A DNA stretch of 23,771 nucleotides from Gnetum montanum (lineage: Eukaryota > Streptophyta > Gnetopsida > Gnetales > Gnetaceae): assembly GCA_015680685.1 (NCBI GenBank), contig MNCI01020410.1, positions 91,686 through 115,456 of the forward strand, in the 5' to 3' direction. Shown here one piece after another: positions 1-10,483 of the stretch. A model generated the notes under the pieces. That model did not search any database and was not told the origin of the DNA. It worked only from the letters and a program-made list of their open reading frames with translations. Each line of letters starts with the position of its first letter. The first letter of the stretch is position 1. A program made the position numbers and the translations under genes.

Positions 1-2257
1 CCCTTGCTATATGTTGTAAATGGCCTTTGTGCCTTGATGTATAATTCTGCTAAAAACCTCATGAGAAATGCTTCAATTGTGATACGGTGTTGTAACGAAC
101 GGACCAGGGCATATCCTTGTCCATTATGCTCTTGAACTGATGCCATGTGTTCTTGATGATGTTGATGTTGGCATGCCTGGATGGTGTATGCTTGGTGAAT
201 GTCCTTGAGACAGGACAAATCTTGGGAACACATTTTCTTGTGTTCCTGGACTGGCAAAGATCTTCTCCACAGATGATCGATGGTGATTGATTTGAATAGA
301 ATTCTGGGTAGTGGCACCTAGACTTGCTCTTCCATGTTGGAGGCGATCATGGGGCAGTTGTCCAAACGATGGGATGGTGGCCCATCCTTGGATAAATGAT
401 GTTACAAGTACAGAAATTGTGATTTCTCTTGGTGGCCTTGCTTGGTTGGCTTGAATGTGCTCAAAACACTTGAGCTGATGCTCTTATGCTTGGGGGTTTC
501 TAATGATTTGTGCATGTTGGTGGGCTCTCGTAACTAATTGCTTTTGGTGCTTTGGAGAGCTATGATGTGCTCTCATAGATTGGGACTTATTGGTGCGTTT
601 GTTGTCTATGGTGTAATTTCGTGATTGGGGACTCGTTGTGCCTAATAGGCTATGGTGTCTTGCTGAATTTTCCTATGTACCTTGTCCCTTATGTACACTG
701 ATGTATCACATAGTCCCTCTTGGATGTATTGTTCCATGTCTTTGGAGTGAGGTTAATTCATGTTGGTGTTCTCACCTCCCTGGTGTGATAGCAGAGTTGA
801 TCATGAGGGATCATTCTCCATTTCAATGGATGCCCTCTTCAGTTCCTGAAATAATAAGGTAGCTGGTATTGAGACGGTTGTCTCCTATAACTAGTTGATG
901 TTTGGGACTTGTTCCTAGCTATGGTCCCATGTCCGTGAACTCGTGGGGCTTGTTCTCAGAGACAGAATGTTGTTACCCTGGTGAAATTCATGAAACCTCC
1001 TCTGTGAGGTCGTGTTGTTGATGTAAATTAAAGGTACATACTGCTCTTCGTGTAAGCAAGGCATGATATTGTGTACTCTCAGTTTTGGGGTCTTCAAAGG
1101 AACTTCCTTGTTGGGGTTCTCTGGTAGACCATCCCTATTGTAAACCCTTCGGGGATGAATCGTTTAGTATTCGAGTTGTAAAATGTAAAACTATCTTGAG
1201 GACTTGGTCCTCCTATGGGCAAGATGTTGTTGTGAACTTGTGTCTATTGTTCGGGGTTGAGTGATAATAGGTAGTGGTGTGGCCTTGTCCACCACAAATT
1301 GATGTAAATGGGCTTGACTAGGATGTATGAAACAAAACCTAGATCTCCCAAGATGAAACAAAAATTCTTGGTGTCTCTAATTGTTCTCAAGGTGAAAATT
1401 GAATTTGGGTAAGACTTGTGAACCCATGTCTTCCCTTAGCTGGTGATAGTTCCACGATATGGTTCTATTGGCTATATTGACTACCTGGGCATGTATGAGG
1501 GGTAAGGTGTAGCTGGGCTGCTATACTTACCTATGGAAGAAACCTCCCAAAGAGGATCCTTCCTGCAAGTGCAAAAATCTACTGAAAGGTGTTGATCGTG
1601 AGACTGGCAGTTGTTCTTGATATAGTGGGGAAATGAAAATTCTGAGAACGTTGATGTTCCTTGGAGAATTCATGATCTGGTTACTCTCTGAGGTGACTAT
1701 ATATTTGTTCCTGGACCTTGTGTTCAGAAAATGGTGCTTGTCCCATAACTTGGAGTTGATGGATAGCTTGCATGTGGAAAATATGGGTGATCCTTCTCCA
1801 TGAATGGGATATTATGGTTGCATTCGATGATGTGCTTATGGCTGATATGAGACAGGTGATGAAGGATTATCATGGGGTTGGCTGCCCAATTGACCCTCCA
1901 CTTGTTCTAACATTCGAGCAAGCATTCTCGAGGTTGGACAATCACAGAGGTGTTGAGGATAGTTGGGCTTGTTGTATGTTAGCCTCCTGGAGAAGTTTCC
2001 AAATAGATTTTTGGATCTTCTCTCTCATTGGAATACTATGGAATGATGAATGATGAATTGAGGCATGTGATGCTGGTGTCTGCAGATGGCAAGGTTAAGC
2101 TCAAAGATCTATTCTTGTACCTTGTTTGTAAGGGAGAACATGCTTGACTCCCTTCATACCAGCTTGAACAAACATGATGAGAAAAAAAGAGAATGCGCAT
2201 GATACCGATGCATGTGGAATCAGTGCTTAGATGGTTGCACTGGTGAGACCCCATGGG

Positions 2258-2323
2258 TCTCGATGCGAGTAGCAAAACATGGAATTCTGATCTCGATGCG
2301 AGTAACAGAACATGAAGTTCTGG
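2258..2323. repeat. 33-bp tandem duplication
   Basis: Two adjacent copies of a 33-base unit beginning TCTCGATGCGAGTA (2258-2290 and 2291-2323) differ at only a few positions. Because 33 is a multiple of three, the duplication also lengthens a minus-strand open frame with a repeated HVLLLASR peptide. That explains part of the 140-codon frame there without implying a gene. Confidence 0.8.
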
Positions 2324-3430
2324 CAAGCATGAGTTGCTTGCGGAGACATGGCTCTTAGGAGCATGTCCTCCCTCTCGGTGTGATGTTCCCAAGTCCCTCA
2401 CCATGGGTAGTGGCCCTGGTGAGTCCTCAAAAAAAATCAATGGGTGCTGAGATGCCATTCATAGAGGAACTTGGCGGGACTTGTGGAAGAGGAGCTATCT
2501 TCTTGCAAAAGTATGGGTTTATGCAAGAAGATATGTCTCTAGACCCTCAGAAGGGACGGATCTAGGGGACACCTTAGAGACGTTGGCCCTTTGGGTTGGA
2601 CTCTCCCGCTCGTATAGAGAAGGGAAGTCTTGGGCTTCCTCCAATTTCCCTTGCGTTTCATGCAAGGCATTGGATGGAAGACCGTATCAGGTGTTGGGAT
2701 TGGTACCTTCCTTCAAGCCTGGCGTCTAAGGAGTTGACGGATCCCCAGAATTGACAGAGTTCCAAACCCATGTAGAAGTGTACACTCGAAGCTATCCTAG
2801 GCTCCGCTCCGAGGACGTCGCTTCTTTGTGTGGGGGAGGATTGTGAGAGATGTCCCAGAATGGTGGTTCTCTTGGGCTCTCCCCATGGTTCGGGGGCCAT
2901 GGAACACTCTGAGGCGCCCTTGGCTGGCTCTCAAGTGTTACAAAACCCACCCCGACTTGGTGGTACCAAGCTAGCAACAGGACACCCTCCTGTTGCAACT
3001 CTCTTCTCTAAGTCCTCTTCCTTCCCTCTTCTCCGTGGAGAACTACATGGCCCTGATTCTATGGCGGTCATAGATATGTAGGCAGCCAAGACTGGATAGT
3101 TTTGGTGCTGCCCCGGGCCACACCTTGTACCAGATCATGAGGGATCTAGGGGTGAGGCACCTTTCCTTGTAGGTGCATCGTCTCCCTCCCACCAATGTTG
3201 TCTACAAGGTTGTGTGTGTGCTTGTTTGCTTGGTCTTCGTTTTGAAGTTCGGTTACCTTCAATGAGGTGCGTGGTCATGTACGTTAAGAAGTTGTGCTTC
3301 TGCTTGCACTCACTTGTGAGATGCTTGCTTGCTTCAGGCGTATTCCCCAGGTCTTCCACCCTAGATCCATTGGATTTTCGTGAATTCCTTGGGGTGCTGG
3401 GCAACGTCGGGGCAACGTTGTTACACAAAG

Positions 3431-3470
3431 TCTTCTTTTTCTTTTTTCTTTTTTTCCCCTTTTTTCCTTT
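3431..3470. repeat. Polypyrimidine tract (purine-rich on minus strand)
   Basis: A 40-base run made almost wholly of T and C ends at TTTCCTTTAT. On the minus strand it encodes runs of Lys, which inflates a minus-strand open frame at 3135-3527. It lies about 100 bases beyond the point where the neighbouring bHLH pseudogene stops being recognisable and may mark an old junction. Confidence 0.75.
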
Positions 3471-3570
3471 ATAGGAATGTTGTATTCTAATACACCACAA
3501 GAATCTAACAACCAAAGAAAAAATCATTGCTTAATAAATTCAAAGAATTATTCAGGCAAGAAATTATTTT

Positions 3571-4685
3571 GACTCTTTCAGCTATACTATGTGGATCTGT
3601 TGCTTGCCCACACCTAGCACAAACTCATTGCTTTGTTGCTTCATTGGTAGTAACCATTGGCTTGGGTTGAGTAATAACAAGATCGTTGCCCTGCATCTTT
3701 GAAGTGCTATTTCCATGATCCAAATGAGGCATTTGAAAACCCACATTGTAAATATCAACAAACAATTAAGTACCAATTACAATTTAAGGGAATTTGCAGT
3801 TAAAAAGAAAAATCTATTACTTGTATTGAAATAGTGTACCTGTGGTTGAAGTGGTTGTGGTCATGTTGCCACAACAAAGTTATCTATCTAGGTTCTGCTA
3901 TACATGTGCAAGAATAATTCAATCAATCCAAGCAGAATTGAAAACTGAAAACTTCTGCAATATATGTATTCATACAAATCCATGCAAATAATGATGCTTA
4001 TAAACAAACAGTTACCCTGGCTGTGGAATATATATTCTGTTCTAGAAATTCTTCTTGCCAGTTCTTTTCTGAGTGGGAACCCCTTTATCCTATGATGGGT
4101 CTGCCATTACCGCAAATGCTTCAGTTTTCTCATTGAAGATTGATGAAACCCCATGCATGTATGGCTGCTGCCAAATAGGTTGAATGGAATTCATTGAAGG
4201 TGAATCACCATGGCTGAATCTAGTTACAGAGATCTCGTTTATGGAGGCAGATATACTGGTCATCCTTAATGGGCCACAAAAAATAGGAGGAGGCGCAGAA
4301 TCTGCTGCTGTGGGGTTCCAAGTTGAGAAATAGGACCAACAGAGTTTATGTGTAACATACTATTTGCAGGAGGTCTATTATCTACCTGTCTCTGCAGAAT
4401 CATATTCAAAGAGCTTTCAGCATTCTTGTCCAATTTGAAAGAAATAATGCAAATTTGGCCTAGAAATCATGTCATTTGAGATTGCCCTGCACATTGCATT
4501 TGAATGCATGCTTTCCTGAAGGCCCTGAAACTTCATGAAAGAATTCTGCACAATCATAGAGCAAGCAAGATGCTGGTGTTCTTCCAGTATTACTATCCAG
4601 GGAAAATCCATCTTCATGACTAATTTCTAATTTCTGCCTAGTGCGATGATGCTAGTAACTGATTAAGAAGATCCTCATCCCCCAT
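3571..4685 (-). pseudogene. Broken bHLH transcription factor, UNE12/LRL-like (class XI)
   Basis: Family role: plant class XI bHLH proteins are nuclear E-box-binding transcription factors. On the minus strand at 3571-3624 the frame reads VCARCGQATDPHSIAERV, matching the family signature RARRGQATDPHSIAER just before and into the basic region. The His and Glu used for E-box contact are present, but the following RRER stretch is gone, because recognisable sequence stops at 3571. An in-frame TGA (3625-3627) sits immediately before the signature. Further upstream on the minus strand, coding-like pieces are scattered over several frames: a probable start at 4685 (MGDEDLLNQLLASSH, then TAG), a segment near 4320-4430 (MILQRQVDNRPPANSMLHIN), and one near 4080-4260 (SHGDSPSMNSIQPIWQQPY). 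A plausible intron begins near 4017 (CAG/GGTAAC). Stops, frameshifts and loss of the HLH make it non-functional. The bHLH call rests on the 12 identical residues GQATDPHSIAER; the upstream exons are inferred from order and orientation. Confidence 0.78.
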
Positions 4686-4985
4686 TTCCAATTCTGGATC
4701 TTCTTATACCAAAACCCACTCCAATTCTCCCCTCCGCCCAAAACCTACAAAATTGGAAATTTTTAGAAAAACCCAACACCTGCACGCTGCAATTCTACTT
4801 CTCTGCACAATTTCAGCTCTAGCCTAATGCTCAACCTACTGCTATCTCTGAAATCATGCAACCTCAGATGATGGAATCCTGGAATCACTCAGCATTTTCA
4901 GAACCCAAAATCATGGAGCTGCTGCTAACATAAGCAAATCCAGAGCATAAAAACATTTGTTGCAAACCCAGAAAAACAATTCGGC

Positions 4986-5083
4986 TCTCCTCTCAAAATC
5001 GAGAGAGGCAACAGAAACCACGTGAACAATGAANTTCTCCTCTCAAAATCGAGAGAGGCAACAGAAACCACGTGAACAATGAA
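4986..5083. repeat. Exact 48-bp direct duplication flanking an N
   Basis: Bases 4986-5033 and 5036-5083 are identical, separated only by the ambiguous base at 5034 and one T. Each copy contains a CTCTC/GAGAG inverted repeat and a CACGTG hexamer (G-box; 5019-5024 and 5069-5074). An identical overlap on both sides of an N is what an unmerged contig join looks like, so the duplication may not exist in the genome. The segment lies about 300-400 bases upstream of the minus-strand bHLH start. Confidence 0.9.
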
Positions 5084-5585
5084 AGATTCTTACATATATT
5101 TTCAAAGAAAAGAAAAGAAAAAAAACTTTCAACATCAGCAAACAACTCTTAAATTTAGGCGTCCATTTCCACAAAGGTGGGAAGGTCAAGTTGCAGAGCA
5201 CAGAGTGGCAGCCATGAACGAATCACTGATCACCTTGAATCACTCAATAACTAAAAAACCCACAAAACCAAATGAAGACGCAAAGCCAAAATTTCACCAA
5301 AAATGTCAAAAAAAAGTTAAACTCAATTAATCGGATGAGGCCCTGAACAAGACAAATCCAAAAAGACCACCCACAACTTGGTCCAATTCTTACTACTGAT
5401 GGACGTACATACTTACCCAGAAAAATGTCCAAATCATTCACATTTCCTGCCTCACTCCTGATGAAATGAAACTGAGCTCCAACTCTGTAACAACAAACCC
5501 TCCAGATACAAATGGCCCCTGAGAATTTTATACTCAACAGTAACCCTGCTCCTGAGAATCTCAAGAAAACGCTTATTAATTATGT

Positions 5586-5661
5586 CAGTGTTAAATTTAG
5601 TCTATGTCAGCACTAAATTTAAATTTACTACGTTTGCAGTGTTAAATTTAGTCCAGGTCAG
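5586..5661. repeat. 25-bp direct repeat, 51-bp spacing
   Basis: CAGTGTTAAATTTAGTC followed by GTCAG occurs at 5586-5610 and again at 5637-5661, differing only in the three bases between (TAT versus CAG). A related inverted piece (CACTAAATTTAAATTTA) lies between them. The repeats sit directly before the PHD-finger fragment and could be intronic. Confidence 0.65.
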
Positions 5662-5682
5662 TGCTGAATTTATGAGATTCAT

Positions 5683-5878
5683 TGCTTGGTATGTGGCTCT
5701 GCAGACAGGGAAGAAATCAAATCATGATGCTTTGCAGAGATGACCAAGGAAATGGCTGTGGGACTGCAATTCATATAGATTGCTGCCAACCGCCACTGCA
5801 AGCTGTCCTGAAGAAGATTGGTTTTGCCCCAAATGTCAACTCGACATTTCCAGCTCTGCCAAGAAACGAAGGGTATAA
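5683..5878 (+). pseudogene. PHD-finger protein, C-terminal exon, broken by frameshifts
   Basis: Family role: PHD fingers are C4HC3 zinc-binding modules, usually reading histone H3 tails in the nucleus. Three plus-strand frames give consecutive parts of one finger. 5683-5718 reads CLVCGSADREEI (first Cys pair). The frame open across about 5718-5810 reads IMMLCRDDQGNGCGTAIHID and then CCQPPLQAV (second Cys pair, His, Cys). The frame ending at 5878 reads PEEDWFCPKC (last Cys pair), followed by QLDISSSAKKRRV and a TAA. All zinc ligands are visible in order, but joining them needs two frame changes, near 5718 and near 5812. The loop between ligands 3 and 4 is longer than the usual two residues. 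The basic tail AKKRRV then stop looks like a natural C-terminus. There is no open lead-in: an in-frame TGA lies at 5665-5667, so an acceptor site or further decay is needed upstream. I cannot name the exact gene. Confidence 0.72.
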
Positions 5879-6171
5879 TGAATTAGTGCTGGATTCAGAA
5901 CCACTGTAGAAAATGGTTATGATTAGTTTTCTGGTTATGTTGACTGTTGAAAATAGTTTTTGCTTAATAAATAGTGATGCTTAACAGAACCAGAAGTATA
6001 GAGACCCAAAGATGTGGGTGAAATGGTGTGTCCATCCAGGAATGAATGTGCTTGAATTAAAAACGTATACTGTGCATAGGCTTTTGTAACACATGTAATG
6101 GAGGAGTACAAACCTGCCCATGAGGAAAATTAGTTTAGATTTAGTTTGCATTTGTTCTTGTCCATGGTTAG

Positions 6172-6298
6172 AAAAGCCTGAATTTAGCATGCTGTATTAT
6201 ATCTAGCAAAAGGTTTAGCATTTTTCAAGTTGAAAAAGCCTGAATTTAGCATGCTTGTATTATATCTAGCAAAAGGTTTAGCATTTTTCAAGTTGAAA
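6172..6298. repeat. 62-bp tandem duplication
   Basis: Two adjacent copies of a unit running from AAAAGCCTGAATTTAGCATG to CATTTTTCAAGTTGAA are identical except for a one-base insertion (GCTGTA versus GCTTGTA). The near identity indicates a recent duplication compared with the decayed surroundings. Confidence 0.9.
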
Positions 6299-7106
6299 TG
6301 GACCTTAACTCCGTAACGCTTTTCTTACATTGATGCAAGTTTTTCAGTGTAGTCCTGAAGGTCTGGGTTTTTGCTCTCTAAGATGAGACTTAACTATGCC
6401 CATTTTCTGTTTCCTTTAGTGGGCAAACTTCACGGCAACATACTTGCATAACAAGCAATATGCATGAAACCTGTAGAATGATTAAAAGCATGTATTGAAT
6501 CCAAAAATGACTTGTAAATTTTAGAATGCTTTAATGCACTAAGTACTCATGTTTTTTTTGTCCCTTTTGTATTTTTAGTCTCTTTGGTTTGTAACACAGT
6601 AGTCTTCTTTGGAAGTTTTAAAATATTTGAAAATCTCCTTAAGCATCTCAATGCTATCCTAAAGCTTTTCAATACTTATCTTATCATGATAATGACTTAA
6701 ATCTAAAACATTAAACATGAACAAAATAGAAAAAGTGTTAGATAACAAAATTTCAAAGATATTATTATTTATTTTAATATTAAATTGAAATGACTCAAGA
6801 ATGTTATTTTAATGTTATAAGCTTCAAGAATTTAATGTCTCATTGTTTCCTTTCTCAAATGTAGTTACACATAATCACCAACATCAAGTTGAGCCTTTTT
6901 TTAATACTCATCTTATCATGATAGACATCATTAGTTTTTAGAGTTGGTCATCCACATTGTTGGTTTATGGGTTTCTTTTATATCTTGTAGAATCCATGAA
7001 AAATGGGAAGAGTGAAAAAAAATAAAAAATCGAAAGAAAAGAAAAAAATTTAAACCATGTTTTAAATGAGTGGGCCAACTCCAATATTAATTGAAAAACA
7101 CAGAAA

Positions 7107-7347
7107 AATGCTTATTGAGAATATTTGTAGCCATGAAGAATAGGAAGTGATGTCAAAACTATTTGTTGCTATGCCAAACAAAAATAAAATATAAAAAATA
7201 AAAACAATAAAAAAACAGTGCCATGAAGAATAGGAGGTGAGATCAAAACTATTTATTGCTATACAAAAAAAATAAAAAAAATGCTTGTTGAGAATATTTG
7301 TAGCCATGAAGAAATAAGAAGCGATATCAAAACTATTTGTTGCTATG
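7107..7347. repeat. Three spaced copies of a 45-60-bp unit
   Basis: A unit with the core GCCATGAAGAATAGGA followed by TCAAAACTATTTGTTGCTAT occurs at about 7130-7170, 7211-7262 and 7302-7347. The first and third copies also share the lead-in GAGAATATTTGTAGCCATGA. A-rich spacers with AAAAATAAAA runs separate the copies. Divergence is moderate. Confidence 0.8.
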
Positions 7348-7381
7348 CAAGTTGCAAATTACTTTAAATTACATTAATTTA

Positions 7382-7456
7382 TCACCTCATGATTTGCCAT
7401 ATGTGAAATGCACGATAAAGCTTCACCTCATGATTTGCCATATATGCACTATAAAG
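7382..7456. repeat. 41-bp tandem duplication
   Basis: TCACCTCATGATTTGCCATA occurs at 7382 and again at 7423, each followed by a related ATGCAC-(G/T)ATAAAG tail. It is a local duplication in AT-rich spacer. Confidence 0.8.
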
Positions 7457-8579
7457 ATTTTTGATGACTACATTTCACAAATGCTAGAGATTAAATACAA
7501 GATTTAGTCATGGGATTCCCAAATTTTGAATATATAGGAATAGTTTTGCTACTAAGATATTTCAACTTCGATGCATGAAAAGTTGGAAAGAATGGTTTAT
7601 TCTTCAATGAACAAAGTTTCCTAAGTTTAACCTAAAAGAATATTAATTTCACAAGTTATATTAACTAGTCTTCCACCAAACATTATAGAATACAAGGGCG
7701 GAAACATTAGAACCAACATAATTACAATACTATACAACATTGATTGGTTTTCTTGGCCTATTTGCAGAACATTTGAGAAGTCATACTTAAGTTAGTACTT
7801 CTCTACACTAATCGACCTTTTCACTCCTTACCAAAACACTATCAATTGTCTTATGCAAAATAATCTTAGTCTCATCCAAGTCTCGTGAGCTTATCGACAT
7901 CTATAAGATCCTAAAATTTTGGCAACACTTCATTTAAAAAAGGCCATGGACTATTGGCTTCAAAATGGAGAGTTTTTGTTGAATTCCAAAATTTTTTTCT
8001 TCATATTCTTCAAATATTTCTTTCAGTAGAGAAAAGGCACTTCCTTTCCACACAGGATAGTGATTATTCCATGATTGCTACCACCACATACAAACCATTT
8101 GTATTATAACAATGTACTTTGTATTCATTTTGTTATAATCAAGGTAAATTAGATTAAAATTTATTTTATTTTTAAAAACCTTAAAAGTTGGTAAATTCAC
8201 CTTCTATTGAATGACCTTTTGTTGGTTGAAAAAGATGAATATAATAAACATGATTACAGTCTCTACCTGCCAATTTGTAGGTGAAATAAAATAAAATAAA
8301 AAACATGGCCAAAAGAGTATCATGCCAATACAAATCCACAAGAGTCTAAGAGGTCATAATAATGTTATTATTTCTTGTTTCTTAAACAGGTATCAGTAGT
8401 GGCCAAGGCCCATTCCAAGTTTGGAAATTGCATTTAAGCTCTAGCCACTTCAACATCCACAACTCCAGGACTGAAAATTGAAATTAAGTAAACTTTGCTG
8501 AGAAACTTGTTTCTAATCAGATTTGCTTTATTTTTATACGATTTAAATTTTAGAGGTCAAATAAAGGTATTCAATTAGG

Positions 8580-8670
8580 TTAATGTGTCAAACCCTGTGT
8601 CGATGAGATCACATCAATGGGATCACGTTGACGACATCTTGTTAACGTGGCCCAACGATGCAACTCATCA
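8580..8670 (-). mobile_element. Truncated 3' LTR (copy D) of a Ty3/gypsy element
   Basis: Reading the minus strand, a PPT-like GGTAGGGATA (8671-8680) is followed by TGATGAGTTGC starting at 8670. TGATGAG is the same start as the complete LTR at 22211. The sequence before it matches the sequence before LTR B (GACTTGTTCCT, then TTCATTCAAT). Only the first 90 or so bases, the start of U3, are recognisable. They carry the GATGTC/GATCTC-like short repeats typical of this family's U3. Confidence 0.6.
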
Positions 8671-8898
8671 TATCCCTACCATTGAATAAAAACTTGTCCT
8701 TGATTTCTTTACAAAATTTGAAAAGGTATGAGATTATTGACTATCTACAAAGACAATACAAATACAACAAAAATTGAGTGTCTGAGTGTACAAATTTAGA
8801 ATCATTAAAAAATTTTGGTGTGTAGGACAACAAAATTAAATACTAGAAAAAAACTGACAAATACAACTCCTTGAATGATGTTAAGATGATGAAGAAGT

Positions 8899-9606
8899 TC
8901 AAATCGTTTGAGGTGTTGGAGGCTCCAGAGGCTCCAAAAAACCTTCTCCTTCCTCAGGTGTACATGTTCGTTAAGGTGGTTGTTGTGGTTATCCTACGGC
9001 CGCTGCACCTTCTAGCGGAAGATGGAAAGCATCCAATAGTGCCTTCATATTCTCCTCCTTACTCCAAAGATCATTCACGATCCATGCAACTTCACTAATG
9101 TGGGCCAAAATGAGAATATCCCATGGATAAGGCATTGCTAGGAACATCTCCTTCACCTTCACAAACTAGGCAACAAATTATTTATGCTCGATGTCAAACG
9201 CCCTGAGTACATTTTGCATCTCCTAATAACCCTTCATTCTCTTGGCCAAGTTCTCAATCGTTGATCTCTAATTAGTGAACTTTGCCTCAAGAACCTTAAG
9301 TTCTACATTTGCAATCCCAAGCTTCTTCTTAGTCTCTTTATGATGCTTGAACTTTGCCTTGTACAACAAGTATGAGTTAGTCACTTGTTTCTTCAATTCT
9401 GATCATGGCATTTTGGTAGTTAGCATTACTAGGTTTGCATATTGAAGATTGGCAAGAACCATGTATTCTATCATCTTCTCAATTTGTAGCTCTTTCACAT
9501 AGATTTCTGCTTTGTTGTAGTCATTTAGCCTATCAAAGATAGGCTACCAGAAATCGTCTTCTTTCTTGAGTTGCGGAAGGGCCTCATTGACTTTTGCCTT
9601 AGCCAT
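8899..9606 (-). pseudogene. Retrotransposon coiled-coil ORF, 3' part (copy B-D), eight stops
   Basis: From ATG at 9606 to TGA at 8899-8901, one frame of 236 codons runs without any indel but with internal stops at codons 21, 68, 113, 128, 143, 147, 206 and 212. Each stop (TAG, TAA or TGA) is one C-to-T change from CAG, CAA or CGA. The product would be a charged, helical protein with Lys/Glu/Leu-rich segments (for example KELQIEKMIEYMVLANLQYA near residues 38-57) and a Pro/Glu-rich tail. It is homologous to the minus-strand ORF at 13471-14195 (shared MAKA, KELQIE and GLANLQY-like motifs), which shows that this copy lacks the N-terminal coiled coil. The frame starts only nine bases from the end of LTR B, so a deletion fused the LTR to mid-ORF. 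I do not recognise the protein. It is not gag, protease, RT, RNase H or integrase by any motif I can see. Confidence 0.7.
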
Positions 9607-9614
9607 TTGGATGT

Positions 9615-10483
9615 TGATGAGTGGTCAGGTACCCCTATATCCAACCATATGAATCACAAGCATTCATGCATGATTTGGTTGAACTCTGCCAACCCTAAGT
9701 TCCCATGTACATAGGTTTTAGGACCTGAAATTTAATCATGACAATTGTTGTCTTTCCAACTATACTTGTGCAGCTTAGTTGTATGGTTAAGTGTAATTGA
9801 GGCACATGATTTTTATTATTTTATATTTTATTTGCCTATGATTACTAACAACTTAAAACTTAACTTATGAACCTATTTAACTAATTTGATTACTAATTAA
9901 TAACTAACTATCCTAACAAAAACATTCAGTCCCACTTTCCATACACATCCTAAACATGTATAACGTTGTTGGGCTACCAAACGTTAAGCGTTGCTAGGAT
10001 TACCAAGCATCATGTGCATTCTCGAAGTAGTCGTACTTATGTGCATAATTAATTACTATTTAATCTAGTTAGCTTAATTTAGTTTAATTACTTGGAAGCA
10101 TTAAAGGAAATTACACAAAACATTAAATGCATGAATAAAATAATTAATACACCCAAGGTGCTTCAAGATTTATTAGAAAACTCATCTTTATTGCTGCACA
10201 CATTGTCATGCTTAGGTACAACAATGCTCGAATAAAGATCTATAAACTGAATGACTCTTACTATAGGCACTTTTGAAAATATTCTAATTCTGGAGAAAAG
10301 AAATTGTAAGAGCTTTGCTATGCTATGACAAAACTTATGTCCAAACCATGTGCCTAAGTGCTATATTTATAGGTCGGCACACATCCTATGATATTAGATA
10401 TTTGACATCACACCTTAATCCCCAATATCGGGTATCTAATATCGAGGCTCTAATATTGGAGCCAAGAAAAATACAGTTCACCA
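9615..10483 (-). mobile_element. LTR copy B (869 bp), Ty3/gypsy family
   Basis: On the minus strand the LTR starts TGGTGAACTG at 10483, right after a G-rich PPT-like tract (GGGGGTA), and ends CCACTCATCA at 9615. Its end matches the complete plus-strand LTR ending at 23149 (GGGGTACCT, then CACTCATCA). Other shared blocks are CTTTATTCGAGCA, GGTAATCCTAG and GTTTGGTAGCC. A TATAAATA box lies at 10364-10371 and an AATAAA signal at 10187-10192, both on the minus strand. No primer-binding site follows the 3' end; the sequence runs straight into the coiled-coil ORF. The same LTR is preceded by a PPT and followed by internal sequence, so it is probably shared by two elements. Confidence 0.82.

Larger units (their letters stand above)
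1..3480. other. No recognisable gene; degenerate intergenic sequence
   Basis: I find no domain, motif, splice-bounded exon series or LTR in this stretch. Open frames are short (up to 140 codons) and scattered on both strands. The plus strand is T/G-rich to about 1800 and more GC-balanced to 3400. One coding-like patch lies at about 2044-2150 on the plus strand, where a short frame reads LVSADGKVKLKDLFLYLVCK before a TGA, but I cannot assign it to a family. The most likely explanation is very old transposon-derived sequence decayed beyond recognition by eye. Confidence 0.5.
5879..8580. other. AT-rich spacer, no gene seen
   Basis: Apart from the duplications listed separately, I see only AT-rich sequence with frequent stops on both strands. 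Simple A/T runs occur at about 7015-7050, 7180-7215 and 8285-8305. No conserved domain, RNA gene or LTR boundary is apparent until the minus-strand LTR fragment ending at 8670. Confidence 0.5.

Noticed and set aside
2036-2458. 140-codon minus-strand open frame as a gene
   Set aside because: It is lengthened by the 33-bp tandem duplication, has no domain, and overlaps other open frames of similar quality.
3135-3527. 130-codon minus-strand open frame with a Lys-rich stretch
   Set aside because: The Lys run is only the translated polypyrimidine tract; there is no other protein-like feature.
5244-5564. 106-codon minus-strand open frame with hydrophobic C-terminal half
   Set aside because: Hydrophobicity comes from A-rich plus-strand sequence read in reverse (Phe/Leu/Trp codons). 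It sits in the presumed upstream region of the bHLH gene and has no family match.
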